Source: Bradyrhizobium iriomotense
GTDB taxonomy: Bacteria > Pseudomonadota > Alphaproteobacteria > Rhizobiales > Xanthobacteraceae
DNA length: 64,000 nucleotides
Direction: 5' to 3'
NCBI RefSeq assembly: GCF_018130765.1
Contig: NZ_JAFCJZ010000006.1
Span: 1-64,000 of the forward strand
Each line of letters begins with the position of its first letter. Within the stretch, counting starts at the first letter, position 1. A program made the translations under genes and the position numbers. The notes beneath the pieces are model-generated. The model was not told the origin of the DNA and made no database searches. It saw only the letters and a program-made list of their open reading frames with translations. Positions 43,013 through 52,683 of this stretch are shown here, one piece after another.

Positions 43013-44536
43013 ATGACCATCAGCCCCGTCATCCGCCTGCATCCCGATGATGGCGTGGTGATCGCGCGCGCGAGCCTGCCGCCGGGAACGGTGGTGGCCG
43101 ACGGCGTGACCACGGTCGACCGCATTCCCTCCGGCCACAAGATCGCGATCAAGCCGATCGCCGTCGGTGAGCCGGTGATCCGCTATGGCCAGATCATCGG
43201 CTTTGCGACCATTCCGATCGCGCCGGGCCAGCACGTGCACGTGCAGAATTGCGGCATGGGCGACTTCGCCAAGGACTACGCCTATTGCGCCGACGTCAAG
43301 CCGACGCCGAACTTCGATCTGCCCGCGACGTTCGAAGGCATCCGCCGCCCGGACGGCCGCGTCGCCACGCGCAACTATATCGGCATCCTCACCTCGGTGA
43401 ATTGCAGCGCGCATGTCGCAAGCCTCGTCGCCGACGTCTTCAAGAAGAATCCCTTCACCGGCGACAATCCGCTGGCCGATTTCCCCAACGTCGACGGCGT
43501 GGTCGCGCTGACCCACAAGACCGGCTGCGGCATGACGCAGAACGAGCCGCTGGCCTTGCTTCGCCGCACGCTCGGCGGCTATGCGCGGCACGTCAATTTC
43601 TCCCACGTCATCGTGCTCGGCCTCGGCTGCGAGGTGAACCAGATCGGCGGCCTGATGGAAGAGCAGAAGCTCGCCGGCCGCCTGCGCGCAATGGACATCC
43701 AGGAGGTCGGCGGCACCCGCAAGACGGTCGAAGCAGGCATCGCCTTCGTGCGCGAGGCGCTCGCCGATGCCAACAAGGTCAAGCGCGAGACGGTGCCGGC
43801 GAGCGAATTGACCGTGGCGCTGCAATGTGGCGGCTCCGACGGCTATTCCGGCGTCTCGGCCAATCCTGCGCTGGGCGCCGCCAGCGATCTCGTCGTCCGT
43901 CACGGCGGCACCGTGATCCTGTCGGAGACGCCGGAGACCTATGGCGCCGAGCATCTCTTGACCCGCCGCGCCGTCAGCCGCGAGGTTGGTGAGAAGCTGG
44001 TCGACCTCATGCGCTGGTGGGACGAGTACACCGAGCGCGAAGGCGCCGAGATGAACGCCAATCCGAGCCCGGGCAACAAGGCCGGCGGTCTCACCACCAT
44101 CCTGGAGAAGTCGCTCGGCGCGATGGCCAAGGCCGGCACCACCAACCTCGTCGAGGTGCTGCGCTACGCCGAGCCGGTGACCAAGCGCGGCTTCGTGTTC
44201 ATGGACACGCCCGGTTACGACCCCGTCGCGGCGACCGGGCAGGTCGCCGGCGGCGCCAACCTCGTGTGCTTCACCACGGGCCGCGGCAGCGTGTTCGGCT
44301 GCAAGCCCGCGCCCTCGATCAAGCTCGCCACCAACACGCCCATGTACAAGCGCATGGAAGAGGACATGGACGTCAATTGCGGCACCATCCTCGAGGGCGA
44401 GGAGAGCGTCGAGCAATGCGGCCAGCGCATCTTCGATCTCATCCTCAAGACCGCCTCGGGCCAGTCGACCAAGAGCGAAAGCTTCGATTTCGGCGGCGCC
44501 GAGTTCGCACCCTGGGTGCTGGGCGCGACGATGTAA
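43013..44536 (+). CDS. UxaA-family hydrolyase (altronate/galactarate dehydratase-like)
   Basis: The 507-residue protein has an N-terminal SAF domain (about 1-90; IRLHPDDGVVIARASLP...SGHKIAIKPIAVGEPVIRYGQIIGFA) and a UxaA/GarD catalytic domain. Characteristic segments are THKTGCGMTQNEP, VIVLGLGCEVNQ, LQCGGSDGYSGVSANPALG, NPSPGNKAGGL and TTGRGSVFGCKPAPSIKLATN. Enzymes of this family are iron-dependent dehydratases of sugar diacids or aldonic acids. The aldolase just upstream suggests a dehydratase-aldolase pair. Ribosome-binding site aaggagac. Exact sugar acid unknown. Confidence 0.88.
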   Translation: MTISPVIRLHPDDGVVIARASLPPGTVVADGVTTVDRIPSGHKIAIKPIAVGEPVIRYGQIIGFATIPIAPGQHVHVQNCGMGDFAKDYAYCADVKPTPNFDLPATFEGIRRPDGRVATRNYIGILTSVNCSAHVASLVADVFKKNPFTGDNPLADFPNVDGVVALTHKTGCGMTQNEPLALLRRTLGGYARHVNFSHVIVLGLGCEVNQIGGLMEEQKLAGRLRAMDIQEVGGTRKTVEAGIAFVREALADANKVKRETVPASELTVALQCGGSDGYSGVSANPALGAASDLVVRHGGTVILSETPETYGAEHLLTRRAVSREVGEKLVDLMRWWDEYTEREGAEMNANPSPGNKAGGLTTILEKSLGAMAKAGTTNLVEVLRYAEPVTKRGFVFMDTPGYDPVAATGQVAGGANLVCFTTGRGSVFGCKPAPSIKLATNTPMYKRMEEDMDVNCGTILEGEESVEQCGQRIFDLILKTASGQSTKSESFDFGGAEFAPWVLGATM

Positions 44537-44566
44537 CGGTGCTGATGCACCTCGCTGCAGGACGCG

Positions 44567-44594
44567 GACACCTACGTAGTCATACGTAGGTGTC
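44567..44594. terminator. Perfect stem-loop after the dehydratase gene
   Basis: gacacctacgta (44567-44578) and tacgtaggtgtc (44583-44594) form a perfect 12-bp stem with a 4-base loop (gtca), 31 bases after the stop at 44536. There is no T-run, so it may be a Rho-assisted stop, an RNA-stability element or a DNA-binding site. Confidence 0.55.
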
Positions 44595-44597
44595 ATA

Positions 44598-44621
44598 TGA
44601 CCGCGGGAGTCCCCGCGGTCA
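44598..44621. terminator. Second perfect stem-loop, adjacent
   Basis: tgaccgcggg (44598-44607) and cccgcggtca (44612-44621) form a perfect GC-rich 10-bp stem with loop agtc, 3 bases after the previous one. The pair precedes the PAS-protein gene by 85 bases. Confidence 0.55.
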
Positions 44622-44706
44622 CTCGGGATTAACATTTCGTACCGTAATCGTGAGTTGATGCGGGCTACCCTTCGAGGGCGCTGCCCTTCGACAGGATTCG
44701 TCAACG

Positions 44707-45228
44707 ATGACGCGTGCGATACGGCCAACTGGCGTGGAAAACCTCCTTGGCGAAGAGGAGCTGATCGTGTCCAAGACCGATCTCAAGGGCCGCATCACCT
44801 ACGCCAACGACGTCTTCATCCGCATGGCGAAATACTCCTACGCCGAGCTGATGGGCGCGCCCCACAGCCTGATCCGCCATCCCGACATGCCGCGCGCCGT
44901 CTTCAAGCTGCTCTGGGATACGCTGCAGTCCAAGCAGGAGATCTTCGCCTACGTCGTCAATCTGGCGAAGGACGGCAGCCATTACTGGGTGTTCGCCCAC
45001 GTCACGCCGACGTTCGACGAACGCGGCAACATCGTCGGCTATCACTCCAACCGTCGCAAGCCCGACCCGGCGCAGATCGAGCGCATCAAGCCGATCTACA
45101 AGACGCTGTGCGCGGAAGAAGCGCGGCATGCCAATGCCAAGGACGGCATGCATGCGAGCTTCGAGGCCATGGTCGGGCTGCTCAAGCAACAGGGTGTCGG
45201 TTACGATGAATTTGTGCTCTCTCTCTAA
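44707..45228 (+). CDS. PAS-domain protein, sensor half of a split Aer-like receptor (CetB-like)
   Basis: The 173-residue soluble protein consists mostly of one Aer-type PAS domain: [45 protein letters not shown] (about 19-63) and [29 protein letters not shown] (about 96-124). In Aer this domain binds FAD and senses redox state. A C-terminal helical tail follows (to 173). The chemoreceptor gene begins inside its last 23 bases, so the two are coupled. It most closely recalls CetB of the Campylobacter CetA/CetB energy-taxis pair. FAD binding is inferred. Confidence 0.87.
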   Translation: MTRAIRPTGVENLLGEEELIVSKTDLKGRITYANDVFIRMAKYSYAELMGAPHSLIRHPDMPRAVFKLLWDTLQSKQEIFAYVVNLAKDGSHYWVFAHVTPTFDERGNIVGYHSNRRKPDPAQIERIKPIYKTLCAEEARHANAKDGMHASFEAMVGLLKQQGVGYDEFVLSL

Positions 45229-46510
45229 GGCGCAGGGAGCGACCGCGCTCGCGTGTGGTCTTGCCGTCGTTGCATTCGTTCTCTCGCTTCTCGGTGTGAC
45301 CGGTATAGCCAGCGCCCTTTTGCTCGGCACGACGGTCGTGCTGCTCGGCTATGCCGCCTGGTGCCAGCATCGCACGGCGGTGGCCGTCGATGAGGTCGCC
45401 GACGTCTGCCGCATGGCGGCGCATGGCGATCTCGAGGCGCGCATCCTCAGTGAGCGGCAGGCCGGGCGGATCGGAGCGATCCAGAAATCCGTCAACGACA
45501 TGCTCGACATCACCGATGCCTTCCAGCGCGAAGCTTCCGCATCGATGGAGTATGCCAGCCGCGGCAAGTATTTCCGCAAGATCCTCGCGCGCGGGCTGCC
45601 CGGCTCGTTCCGCCGTTCGGCCACCGTCATCAATTCCGGCACCGACAGTTTGGGGCGCCGTGTGGTTGAGGTCGCCAGCCTAGCAAAGCAGTTCGGCACG
45701 CATCTCGACCAGGTTGCCGGCACGCTGATGACCGCCGCCACCGACCTCGAATCCGACGCCGGCCAGATGGCATCGGCGGCCGAGAAGACCAGCCGGCAGA
45801 CCTCCGGCGTGCTCAGCGCGTCCGACCAGGCCTCGCGCAACGTCGCCACCGTCGCCAGCGCTGCGGAGCAACTCGCATCGTCGATCGCCGAGATCAGCCG
45901 CCAGGTGGCCGGCTCGACCACGAGCACGGGACGGGCGGTGAACGAAGCCAATCGCGCCGGCAGCGAGATCCGTAACCTGGCGGACGCGGCCATGCGGATC
46001 GGCGACGTCGTCAAGCTGATCAGCGAGATCGCCTCGCAGACCAACCTGCTCGCGCTCAACGCCACCATCGAGGCGGCGCGGGCGGGGGACGCCGGCCGCG
46101 GCTTTGCGGTGGTGGCCTCCGAGGTCAAGAGCCTTGCCAACCAGACCGCGAAGGCCACTGAAGAGATCAGTGCCAAGGTCGGCGAGATGCAGCAATCGAC
46201 CACCAATTCGGTCGCGGCCGTCGAGGCCATCGCGCAGACCATCGCCGAGATCAACGGCATCACCGCCTCGATCGCGACCTCGATCGAGCAGCAGGGTCTT
46301 GCCACCCGCGAGATCGCCCACAACGTCCAGGAAGCCTCGGCCGGCACCTCGCAGGTCTCCTCCAACGTCACAGGCATCAGCGATGCCGCGGCCGACACCG
46401 GCCGCGTCGCCAGCCGCGTCAACAGCGCCTCCGAGCGCGTCCACGGCGAAGTCGAGACTCTCCGCCGCGAGGTGACGCAGTTCTTGCAGCGGCTGACCTC
46501 GGCGGCGTAA
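45206..46510 (+). CDS. Membrane-anchored chemoreceptor without its own sensor domain (CetA/Aer C-terminal-like)
   Basis: The 434-residue protein starts with two closely spaced hydrophobic segments (about 11-30 and 33-50: [37 protein letters not shown]) forming a membrane hairpin with no periplasmic domain. A HAMP-like region follows, then the MCP signalling coiled coil with [21 protein letters not shown] near 282-302. I start it at 45206, 23 bases inside the PAS gene; a longer in-frame ORF from 45128 has no membrane logic. The PAS partner probably supplies the signal. Ends ahead of a family B repeat. Confidence 0.88.
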   Translation: MNLCSLSKAQGATALACGLAVVAFVLSLLGVTGIASALLLGTTVVLLGYAAWCQHRTAVAVDEVADVCRMAAHGDLEARILSERQAGRIGAIQKSVNDMLDITDAFQREASASMEYASRGKYFRKILARGLPGSFRRSATVINSGTDSLGRRVVEVASLAKQFGTHLDQVAGTLMTAATDLESDAGQMASAAEKTSRQTSGVLSASDQASRNVATVASAAEQLASSIAEISRQVAGSTTSTGRAVNEANRAGSEIRNLADAAMRIGDVVKLISEIASQTNLLALNATIEAARAGDAGRGFAVVASEVKSLANQTAKATEEISAKVGEMQQSTTNSVAAVEAIAQTIAEINGITASIATSIEQQGLATREIAHNVQEASAGTSQVSSNVTGISDAAADTGRVASRVNSASERVHGEVETLRREVTQFLQRLTSAA

Positions 46511-46872
46511 CGCTGCGCCACCCACCGCCGTCGTCCCGGACAAGCGCGCCCCAAGGCGCGCGCCGATCCGGGACCCATAACCACCGGCGGTGGTTGGGTG
46601 CGAGCTGACAATTGCCAGCCTTCGTCAAACGACTTCCTGTGGTTATGGGTCCCGGATCCGCGCTCCGCTCCGGGCAACGCTGCGCGTAGCCGGGAGCTCT
46701 GCTCGTCCGGGACGACGTGTGGGGAAAGAGCGGCGGAGCCATAATCTCCGTCATCGTCCCGACAAAGCCGGGATCACGGGATACTTCCTAGGCACCCTCT
46801 GCCCGTTGTTAGTGCTTGATCGCATTGACGTCAGGTGTTCTGCTCAAAAAAGCTGCTGGAGCACCGCACCCC
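46511..46872. other. Intergenic region, 362 bp
   Basis: It contains the family B repeat at 46529-46717 and about 155 bp of leader for the transglutaminase operon, which should hold its promoter. I cannot pick a convincing -35/-10 pair. Confidence 0.5.
46529..46717. repeat. Inverted intergenic repeat, family B copy 6 (long form)
   Basis: cgtcgtcccggacaagcgcg... and ...gctcgtccgggacgacg, with gggacccataaccac / gtggttatgggtccc inside. The outer arms match copy 1 at 7746 and not the cgaaggccgg type, so family B has at least two subtypes. Confidence 0.8.
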
Positions 46873-49800
46873 GTGTCGATCTACGTCGCATTACACCACG
46901 TCACGCACTACAAATACGACCGCCCGATCGATCTTGGCCCGCAGACCATCCGCCTGCGGCCGGCGCCGCACACGCGCACGCCGGTCCTGAGCTATTCGCT
47001 CAAGGTCACGCCATCAAATCACTTCGTGAACTGGCAGCAGGACCCGCAAGGCAACTGGCTCGCCCGCTACGTCTTTCCGGAGAAGACCACCGAGCTGAAA
47101 TTCGAGGTCGACTTCACGGCGCAGATGACCACGGTCAACCCGTTCGACTTCTTCGTCGAGCCCTATGCCGACAGCTTTCCGTTCGACTATCCGAAGGACC
47201 TGAAGACGGAGCTTGCGCCCTATCTCGAGACGATCAAGCCCGACCGCCTGTTCGCGAAATTTCTCGACACGATCCCGCATGAAGCCCCGAACACCGTCAA
47301 CTTCCTGGTCGATCTCAATCGCGAGCTTCAGAAGCACGTCCGCTACATCATCCGCATGGAGCCCGGCGTCCAGACGCCGGAGGAGACACTCTCCTCCGGC
47401 GCCGGCTCATGCCGCGACTCCGCCTGGCTCCTGATCCAGACGCTGCGTCATCTCGGGCTCGCCGCCCGTTTCGTCTCCGGCTACCTGATCCAGATCCGTC
47501 CCGACATCGATCCGATCGAGGGGCCGCCCGAGGTCGAGAACGATTTTACGGATCTGCACGCCTGGGCCGAGGTCTACCTTCCGGGCGCGGGCTGGATCGG
47601 GTTCGACGCGACCTCCGGCATGCTGGCGGGCGAGGGGCACATCCCGGTCGCGGCCACGCCGCATTATCGCTCGGCCGCGCCGATCTCAGGCGGTGCCGGC
47701 TTTGCCGAGGTCGAGTTCGCCTTCGACATGAGCGTCAAGCGCATCCGCGAGGCGCCGCGCATCACAAAGCCGTTCTCCGATGAATCCTGGGCGCGGCTCA
47801 ACGATCTCGGCGAGCAGGTCGACGGCGATCTCGCCGCGCAGGACGTGCGGCTCACCATGGGCGGCGAGCCGACCTTCGTCTCGGTCGACGATCTCGAGGC
47901 AGGCGAGTGGAACACGGAGGCCGTTGGCCCCACCAAGCGCACGCTCGCCGACGATCTGATCCGCCGCCTGCGCACGCGCTTTGCACCCGGCGGCCTTCTG
48001 CATTACGGTCAGGGCAAATGGTATCCGGGCGAGAGCCTGCCGCGCTGGGCCTTCGGCCTCTACTGGCGCAAGGACGGCTTGCCGATCTGGAAGAACGCCG
48101 ACCTCATCGCCAAGATCGAAAATCCGCGGCGGCCCGAGGTCAGGGATGCCGAGGCCTTCATGGAAGGCACCGCCGCGCGGCTCGGCCTCGACCACGGCTA
48201 CATCATGCCGGCCTATGAAGACCCGGCCTATTGGCTGCAGAAGGAAGCCGAGCTTCCGATCAACGTCGATCCCTCCGATTCCAAACTGTCCGATCCCGAG
48301 GCGCGCGCCCGGATGGCGCGGGTGTTCGACGAGGGCCTGAACACGCCGCGCGGCTTCGTGCTGCCGATCCAGCGCTGGAATGCGCCGCCGCGCTGGCGCA
48401 GCGAACGCTGGCCGCTCCGGCGCAATCATCTGTTTTTGATGCCGGGCGATTCACCGCTCGGCCTGCGTTTGCCGATCGGCTCGCTCGGCTACGTGCCGCC
48501 CAATCAATATCCCTACATCATCGAGCAGGACCCGATGGAGGCGCGCGGCAAGCTGCCGGTGTTCACGCCCCCGGCGCGCCCGAAATCGCCGCCTCGGGAA
48601 GCGCCCGAGAAGCTCAACACGTCGGTCCCCGTCCGGACCGCGATGTCGATCGAAATCCGCGACGGCGTGATCTGCGCGTTCATGCCGCCGGTCGAGCGTA
48701 TCGAGGATTATCTCGAGCTGGTCGCGGCGCTCGAAGCCACGGCCGAGGAGATGCAGCTCCAGGTCCATGTCGAAGGCTATCCGCCGCCGTTCGATCCGCG
48801 CATCGAGGTCATCAAGGTGACGCCCGATCCTGGAGTCATCGAGATCAACATCCAGCCGGCCAGGAGCTGGCGCGATGCCGTCGAGATCACCTCCGGCCTC
48901 TATGAGGACGCGGCGAAAGTGCGCCTCGGCGCCAACCGTTTTCTGGTCGACGGCCGCCACACCGGTACCGGCGGCGGCAACCACGTCGTGGTCGGCGGCT
49001 CCTCACCGCAGGACTCGCCGTTCCTGCGCCGGCCCGATCTGCTCAAGAGTCTGGTCTTGTACTGGCAGCGGCATCCCTCGCTGTCCTACTTCTTCTCCGG
49101 CCTGTTCATCGGCCCGACCAGCCAGGCGCCGCGCATCGACGAGGCCCGTCACGACAGCATCTATGAGCTCGAGATCGCGCTCTCGCACGTGCCGCCGCCC
49201 GGCTACCAGACACCGCTGTGGCTGGTGGACCGGCTGTTCCGGCATCTGCTCGTCGATATCACCGGCAATACCCACCGCGCCGAGATTTGCATCGACAAGC
49301 TCTATTCGCCGGAGGGACCGACCGGACGTCTCGGCCTCGTCGAATTCCGCGCGCTCGAAATGCCGCCGGATCCGCGCATGTCGCTGGCGCAGCAGCTCCT
49401 GATCCGCGCGCTGATCGCGAAGATGTGGCGCGAGCCGCAACAGGGCAAGTTCGTGCGCTGGGGCACCGCGCTGCACGACCGCTTCATGCTGCCGCATTTC
49501 ATCTGGGAAGACTTTCTCGACGTGCTCACCGAGCTCAAGCAGTTCGGCTATCCGTTCGAGCCGGAATGGTATCTGGCCCAGCTGGAATTCCGTTTCCCCG
49601 CTTTCGGCCGCGTCCATCATGGCGGGGTGACGCTGGAGCTGCGGCAGGCGCTGGAGCCGTGGCACGTGCTGGGCGAGGAGGGCTCGGCGGGCGGCACCGT
49701 GCGCTATGTCGACTCGTCGGTCGAACGGCTCCAGGTCAAGGCGGAAGGCTTCGTCGAGGGCCGTCACGTCGTCACCTGCAACGGCCGGCGCCTGCCGATG

Positions 49801-50142
49801 ACCTCGACCGGCCGCTCGGCCGAGGCGGTGGCCGGCGTCCGCTTCAAGGCCTGGCAGCCGGCCTCCGGCCTGCACCCGACCATCCCCGTCCACGCGCCCT
49901 TGACCTTCGACCTGATCGACACCTGGAACGGCCGCTCGCTCGGCGGCTGCGTCTATCACGTTGCCCATCCCGGCGGGCGCAACTATGACACCAAGCCGGT
50001 CAACACCTACGAGGCCGAGGCGCGGCGGTTGGCGCGCTTCCAGGACCACGGCCATACCCCGGGTCCGATGCAGCCGCCACCCGAGGAACGCACAAATGAA
50101 TTTCCGCTGACCCTCGACTTGCGGACCCCGCTCCTGCAATGA
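46873..50142 (+). CDS. Transglutaminase-DUF2126 protein
   Basis: A 1089-residue two-part protein. Residues 1-90 form the bacterial transglutaminase N-terminal beta region ([19 protein letters not shown]). Residues about 120-270 form the transglutaminase-like core with Cys180 ([10 protein letters not shown]), His229 ([12 protein letters not shown]) and Asp245 (GFDATSG). From about 306 to the end is DUF2126 ([31 protein letters not shown]), a domain of unknown function. Cytoplasmic, no signal peptide. I infer a GTG start at 46873, where family homology begins; the ATG 57 bases upstream gives unrelated residues. The ATP-grasp gene follows 27 bases later. The set is predicted to build or trim an amide-linked peptide. 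Confidence 0.9.
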   Translation: MSIYVALHHVTHYKYDRPIDLGPQTIRLRPAPHTRTPVLSYSLKVTPSNHFVNWQQDPQGNWLARYVFPEKTTELKFEVDFTAQMTTVNPFDFFVEPYADSFPFDYPKDLKTELAPYLETIKPDRLFAKFLDTIPHEAPNTVNFLVDLNRELQKHVRYIIRMEPGVQTPEETLSSGAGSCRDSAWLLIQTLRHLGLAARFVSGYLIQIRPDIDPIEGPPEVENDFTDLHAWAEVYLPGAGWIGFDATSGMLAGEGHIPVAATPHYRSAAPISGGAGFAEVEFAFDMSVKRIREAPRITKPFSDESWARLNDLGEQVDGDLAAQDVRLTMGGEPTFVSVDDLEAGEWNTEAVGPTKRTLADDLIRRLRTRFAPGGLLHYGQGKWYPGESLPRWAFGLYWRKDGLPIWKNADLIAKIENPRRPEVRDAEAFMEGTAARLGLDHGYIMPAYEDPAYWLQKEAELPINVDPSDSKLSDPEARARMARVFDEGLNTPRGFVLPIQRWNAPPRWRSERWPLRRNHLFLMPGDSPLGLRLPIGSLGYVPPNQYPYIIEQDPMEARGKLPVFTPPARPKSPPREAPEKLNTSVPVRTAMSIEIRDGVICAFMPPVERIEDYLELVAALEATAEEMQLQVHVEGYPPPFDPRIEVIKVTPDPGVIEINIQPARSWRDAVEITSGLYEDAAKVRLGANRFLVDGRHTGTGGGNHVVVGGSSPQDSPFLRRPDLLKSLVLYWQRHPSLSYFFSGLFIGPTSQAPRIDEARHDSIYELEIALSHVPPPGYQTPLWLVDRLFRHLLVDITGNTHRAEICIDKLYSPEGPTGRLGLVEFRALEMPPDPRMSLAQQLLIRALIAKMWREPQQGKFVRWGTALHDRFMLPHFIWEDFLDVLTELKQFGYPFEPEWYLAQLEFRFPAFGRVHHGGVTLELRQALEPWHVLGEEGSAGGTVRYVDSSVERLQVKAEGFVEGRHVVTCNGRRLPMTSTGRSAEAVAGVRFKAWQPASGLHPTIPVHAPLTFDLIDTWNGRSLGGCVYHVAHPGGRNYDTKPVNTYEAEARRLARFQDHGHTPGPMQPPPEERTNEFPLTLDLRTPLLQ

Positions 50143-50169
50143 GTATGATGGTGGGAGAGGGAAAGGCCC

Positions 50170-52683
50170 ATGGGCGAGGGCGCAGCCGAAGACAACGACC
50201 AGGCGGGCAGGGCACTAGCCCAGCAGCGGATCGCGCAATGGGTCCGCGACTATAGCCGCCTGCCCGGCATCCCCGACGAGTTCCTTGGGCCCGACGGTGC
50301 CCCGCGCGCGGTCTGGAGCCGCTTCTTCGACGCCTTCGGCGCGCTCGCGCCCGACGAGATCGAGCGGCGCTTCGGCATGGCCGACCGTCACCTCCGCGAG
50401 GCCGGCGTCACCTACCGCGCCCCCGGCGACAGCGCCGACCGGCCGTGGTCGTTGAGCCATCTGCCGCTGCTGATCGACGAGGCCGACTGGCAGCAGCTCT
50501 GCGCCGGCATCACCCAGCGCGCCGAGCTGCTCGAACTGGTGCTGCGCGACATCTATGGCGAGGGTCGGCTGGTCGCCGAAGGCGCGCTGCCCGCGGCCGC
50601 GATCGCCGGAAGCCCCGAATATCTCCGTCCCGTCTGCGGCGTGCCGCCGCCCGGCGGGCGCTACCTCTCGATCTATGCCGCCGATGTCGGCCGCGGTCCC
50701 GACGGCCGCTGGTGGGTGCTCGGCGACCGCACCCAGGCGCCCTCGGGCGCGGGCTATGCGCTGGAAAATCGCCTCGTGCTCTCGCGCGCCTTCTCCGATC
50801 TCTACAAGTCCATGAACGTGCCGCGCGTCGCGCCGTTCTTCGAGGCGTTCCGCGACAGTCTGCGCGCGCGCGCCGATCGTGACGAGCCGCGCATCGGCGT
50901 GCTGACGCCAGGCAGCTTCAGCGAGACCTATTTCGAGCATGCTACGCTGGCGCGCTATCTCGGCTTCCTCCTGGTCGAGGGCGACGATCTCGCCGTCAGC
51001 GACAATCGCGTCCACATCCGCACCGTCGCCGGCCTGAAGCGGCTCGATGTGCTCTTGCGCCGTGTCGATTCCAACTCGCTCGATCCGCTCGAGCTCGATG
51101 CCTCCTCGCGGCTGGGGGTGCCTGGCCTGATCGACGTGCTGCGCAAGGACGGCGTCGTCGTCGCCAACATGCCGGGCTCCGGCGTCTTGGAGGCGCGGGC
51201 GCTGCTCGGCTTCCTGCCGGCACTGAGTCGCCGCCTGCTCGGCGAAGAGCTGAAGATGCCGCACATTGCGACCTGGTGGTGCGGCCAGCGCAGCGCGCGC
51301 GACGAAGTGCTGTCGCGGCTCGACGAGGTCGCGATCGAGGGCGCCTATCGCCGCGGCGTGCCCGGCTTCGACAGCAATGGCCCGGTGCTCGCGAGCGAGC
51401 TCGACGCATCCGGACGTCAGCGCCTGATCGACGCCATCAGCGCGCGCGGCATGGACTATGTCGGCCAGGAGGTGGTGCGGCTGTCGACCATGCCGGTGTG
51501 GGAGCATGGCCAGATCACGCCGCGTCCCTTCGTGCTGCGCGTGTTCGCGGCTGCGACGCCCGACGGCTGGGTCATCATGCCCGGCGGCTTCTGCCGGATC
51601 GCAGAGCAAGCCGATGCGCGCGCGGTGTCGATGGGCGACGGCGCCCGCGCCGCCGACGTCTGGGTCGTCTCCGACAAGCAGGTCTCGACCGCGACGCTCT
51701 TGCCGGCGACCGACAAGGTCCGCATCCGCCGCATCGCCGGCGTGCTGCCGAGCCGCGCCGCGGACAATTTGTTCTGGCTCGGCCGCTATCTCGAACGCGC
51801 CGAGGCGACACTGCGCCTCGTGCGCGCGCTGGGTTCGCCCAGCGGCCCCAACAAAGGCACCGCGGCCTCGCTGCAATCGGCCGAACGCATCCAGCGCCTG
51901 CTGGTGGCCTGGGGTGCGATCTCGCAGACCTCGCGCGCGGCACCCGGGCGCATCGTCGCCGAAGCGTTGCAGAGTCCGGAACGCTTCGGCTCGGCACTGT
52001 CGCTGGTGCGCGCGGCCCAGCGCACCGCGACGTCCTTGCGCGAGCGCTTGTCGCCGGACGCCTGGCAGGTCATCACCGAGATGGCCGAACGGCTCGCTTA
52101 CGAGGTCGAGGACGACGACAGCGTGCTCAGCGCCGCCGAGCTGACCCTGCAGGAGCTGGCAAGCTTCGCGGGCCTTGCGCAGGAGAACATGAACCGCGCC
52201 GCCGGCTGGCGCTTCCTTGATATCGGCCGCCGCACCGAGCGCGCCATCAACACCACGCGCTTTGCACGTCAATTTGCATATGACGAGGCCGGCGACGAGG
52301 ATCTCGACATCCTGCTGACGCTGGTGGATTCCCAGATCACCTACCGCTCGCGCTATTTGCTGGCGCCGATCCTGGCTCCGGTGCGCGACCTCGCGGTGCT
52401 CGACGGCTTCAATCCGCGTTCGGTGGCGTTCCAGGTGGCGACGCTGAACGAGCATATCGCGGCGTTGCCGAGCCTGAAGGAGCACGGCCTGATCGAGCAG
52501 CCGCAGCGGCTTGCGGTGGCGGTGCAGGCCATGCTGGCGACGGCCGAGGCCGAGAAGCTCGAGGTCAAGACGCTGTTCGCGCTGGAGCAGGATCTGCTTA
52601 GCCTCGCCGAGGCGATCGGGCTGCATTATTTCCCGCACGGCCCGAACGCCAGCCGCCCGGAAAAGCTGACGGGGCTGGCGTGA
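50170..52683 (+). CDS. Circularly permuted ATP-grasp / alpha-E domain protein
   Basis: An 837-residue fusion. Residues about 70-500 form the circularly permuted ATP-grasp type 2 domain (DUF404/DUF407), with YEN-type segment GAGYALENRLVLSRAF, RIGVLTPGSFSETYFEH and FVLRVFAAATPDGWVIMPGGF. Residues about 525-830 form the all-helical alpha-E domain (DUF403), opening NLFWLGRYLERAEATLRLVRAL at 533. ATP-grasp enzymes of this kind are predicted amide-bond ligases. The alpha-E domain is of unknown role. Ribosome-binding site gagagggaaagg. Its stop overlaps the next start (GTGA), so the three genes form one unit. In mycobacteria the same parts occur in Rv2566-Rv2569c-type loci. Confidence 0.92.
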   Translation: MGEGAAEDNDQAGRALAQQRIAQWVRDYSRLPGIPDEFLGPDGAPRAVWSRFFDAFGALAPDEIERRFGMADRHLREAGVTYRAPGDSADRPWSLSHLPLLIDEADWQQLCAGITQRAELLELVLRDIYGEGRLVAEGALPAAAIAGSPEYLRPVCGVPPPGGRYLSIYAADVGRGPDGRWWVLGDRTQAPSGAGYALENRLVLSRAFSDLYKSMNVPRVAPFFEAFRDSLRARADRDEPRIGVLTPGSFSETYFEHATLARYLGFLLVEGDDLAVSDNRVHIRTVAGLKRLDVLLRRVDSNSLDPLELDASSRLGVPGLIDVLRKDGVVVANMPGSGVLEARALLGFLPALSRRLLGEELKMPHIATWWCGQRSARDEVLSRLDEVAIEGAYRRGVPGFDSNGPVLASELDASGRQRLIDAISARGMDYVGQEVVRLSTMPVWEHGQITPRPFVLRVFAAATPDGWVIMPGGFCRIAEQADARAVSMGDGARAADVWVVSDKQVSTATLLPATDKVRIRRIAGVLPSRAADNLFWLGRYLERAEATLRLVRALGSPSGPNKGTAASLQSAERIQRLLVAWGAISQTSRAAPGRIVAEALQSPERFGSALSLVRAAQRTATSLRERLSPDAWQVITEMAERLAYEVEDDDSVLSAAELTLQELASFAGLAQENMNRAAGWRFLDIGRRTERAINTTRFARQFAYDEAGDEDLDILLTLVDSQITYRSRYLLAPILAPVRDLAVLDGFNPRSVAFQVATLNEHIAALPSLKEHGLIEQPQRLAVAVQAMLATAEAEKLEVKTLFALEQDLLSLAEAIGLHYFPHGPNASRPEKLTGLA

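Noticed and set aside
50215..52638. 807-codon open frame on the minus strand
   Set aside because: It is antisense to the whole ATP-grasp/alpha-E gene, whose motifs are clear. Long shadow frames are expected in such GC-rich coding DNA, and the translation is rich in His, Arg and Ala with no family pattern.
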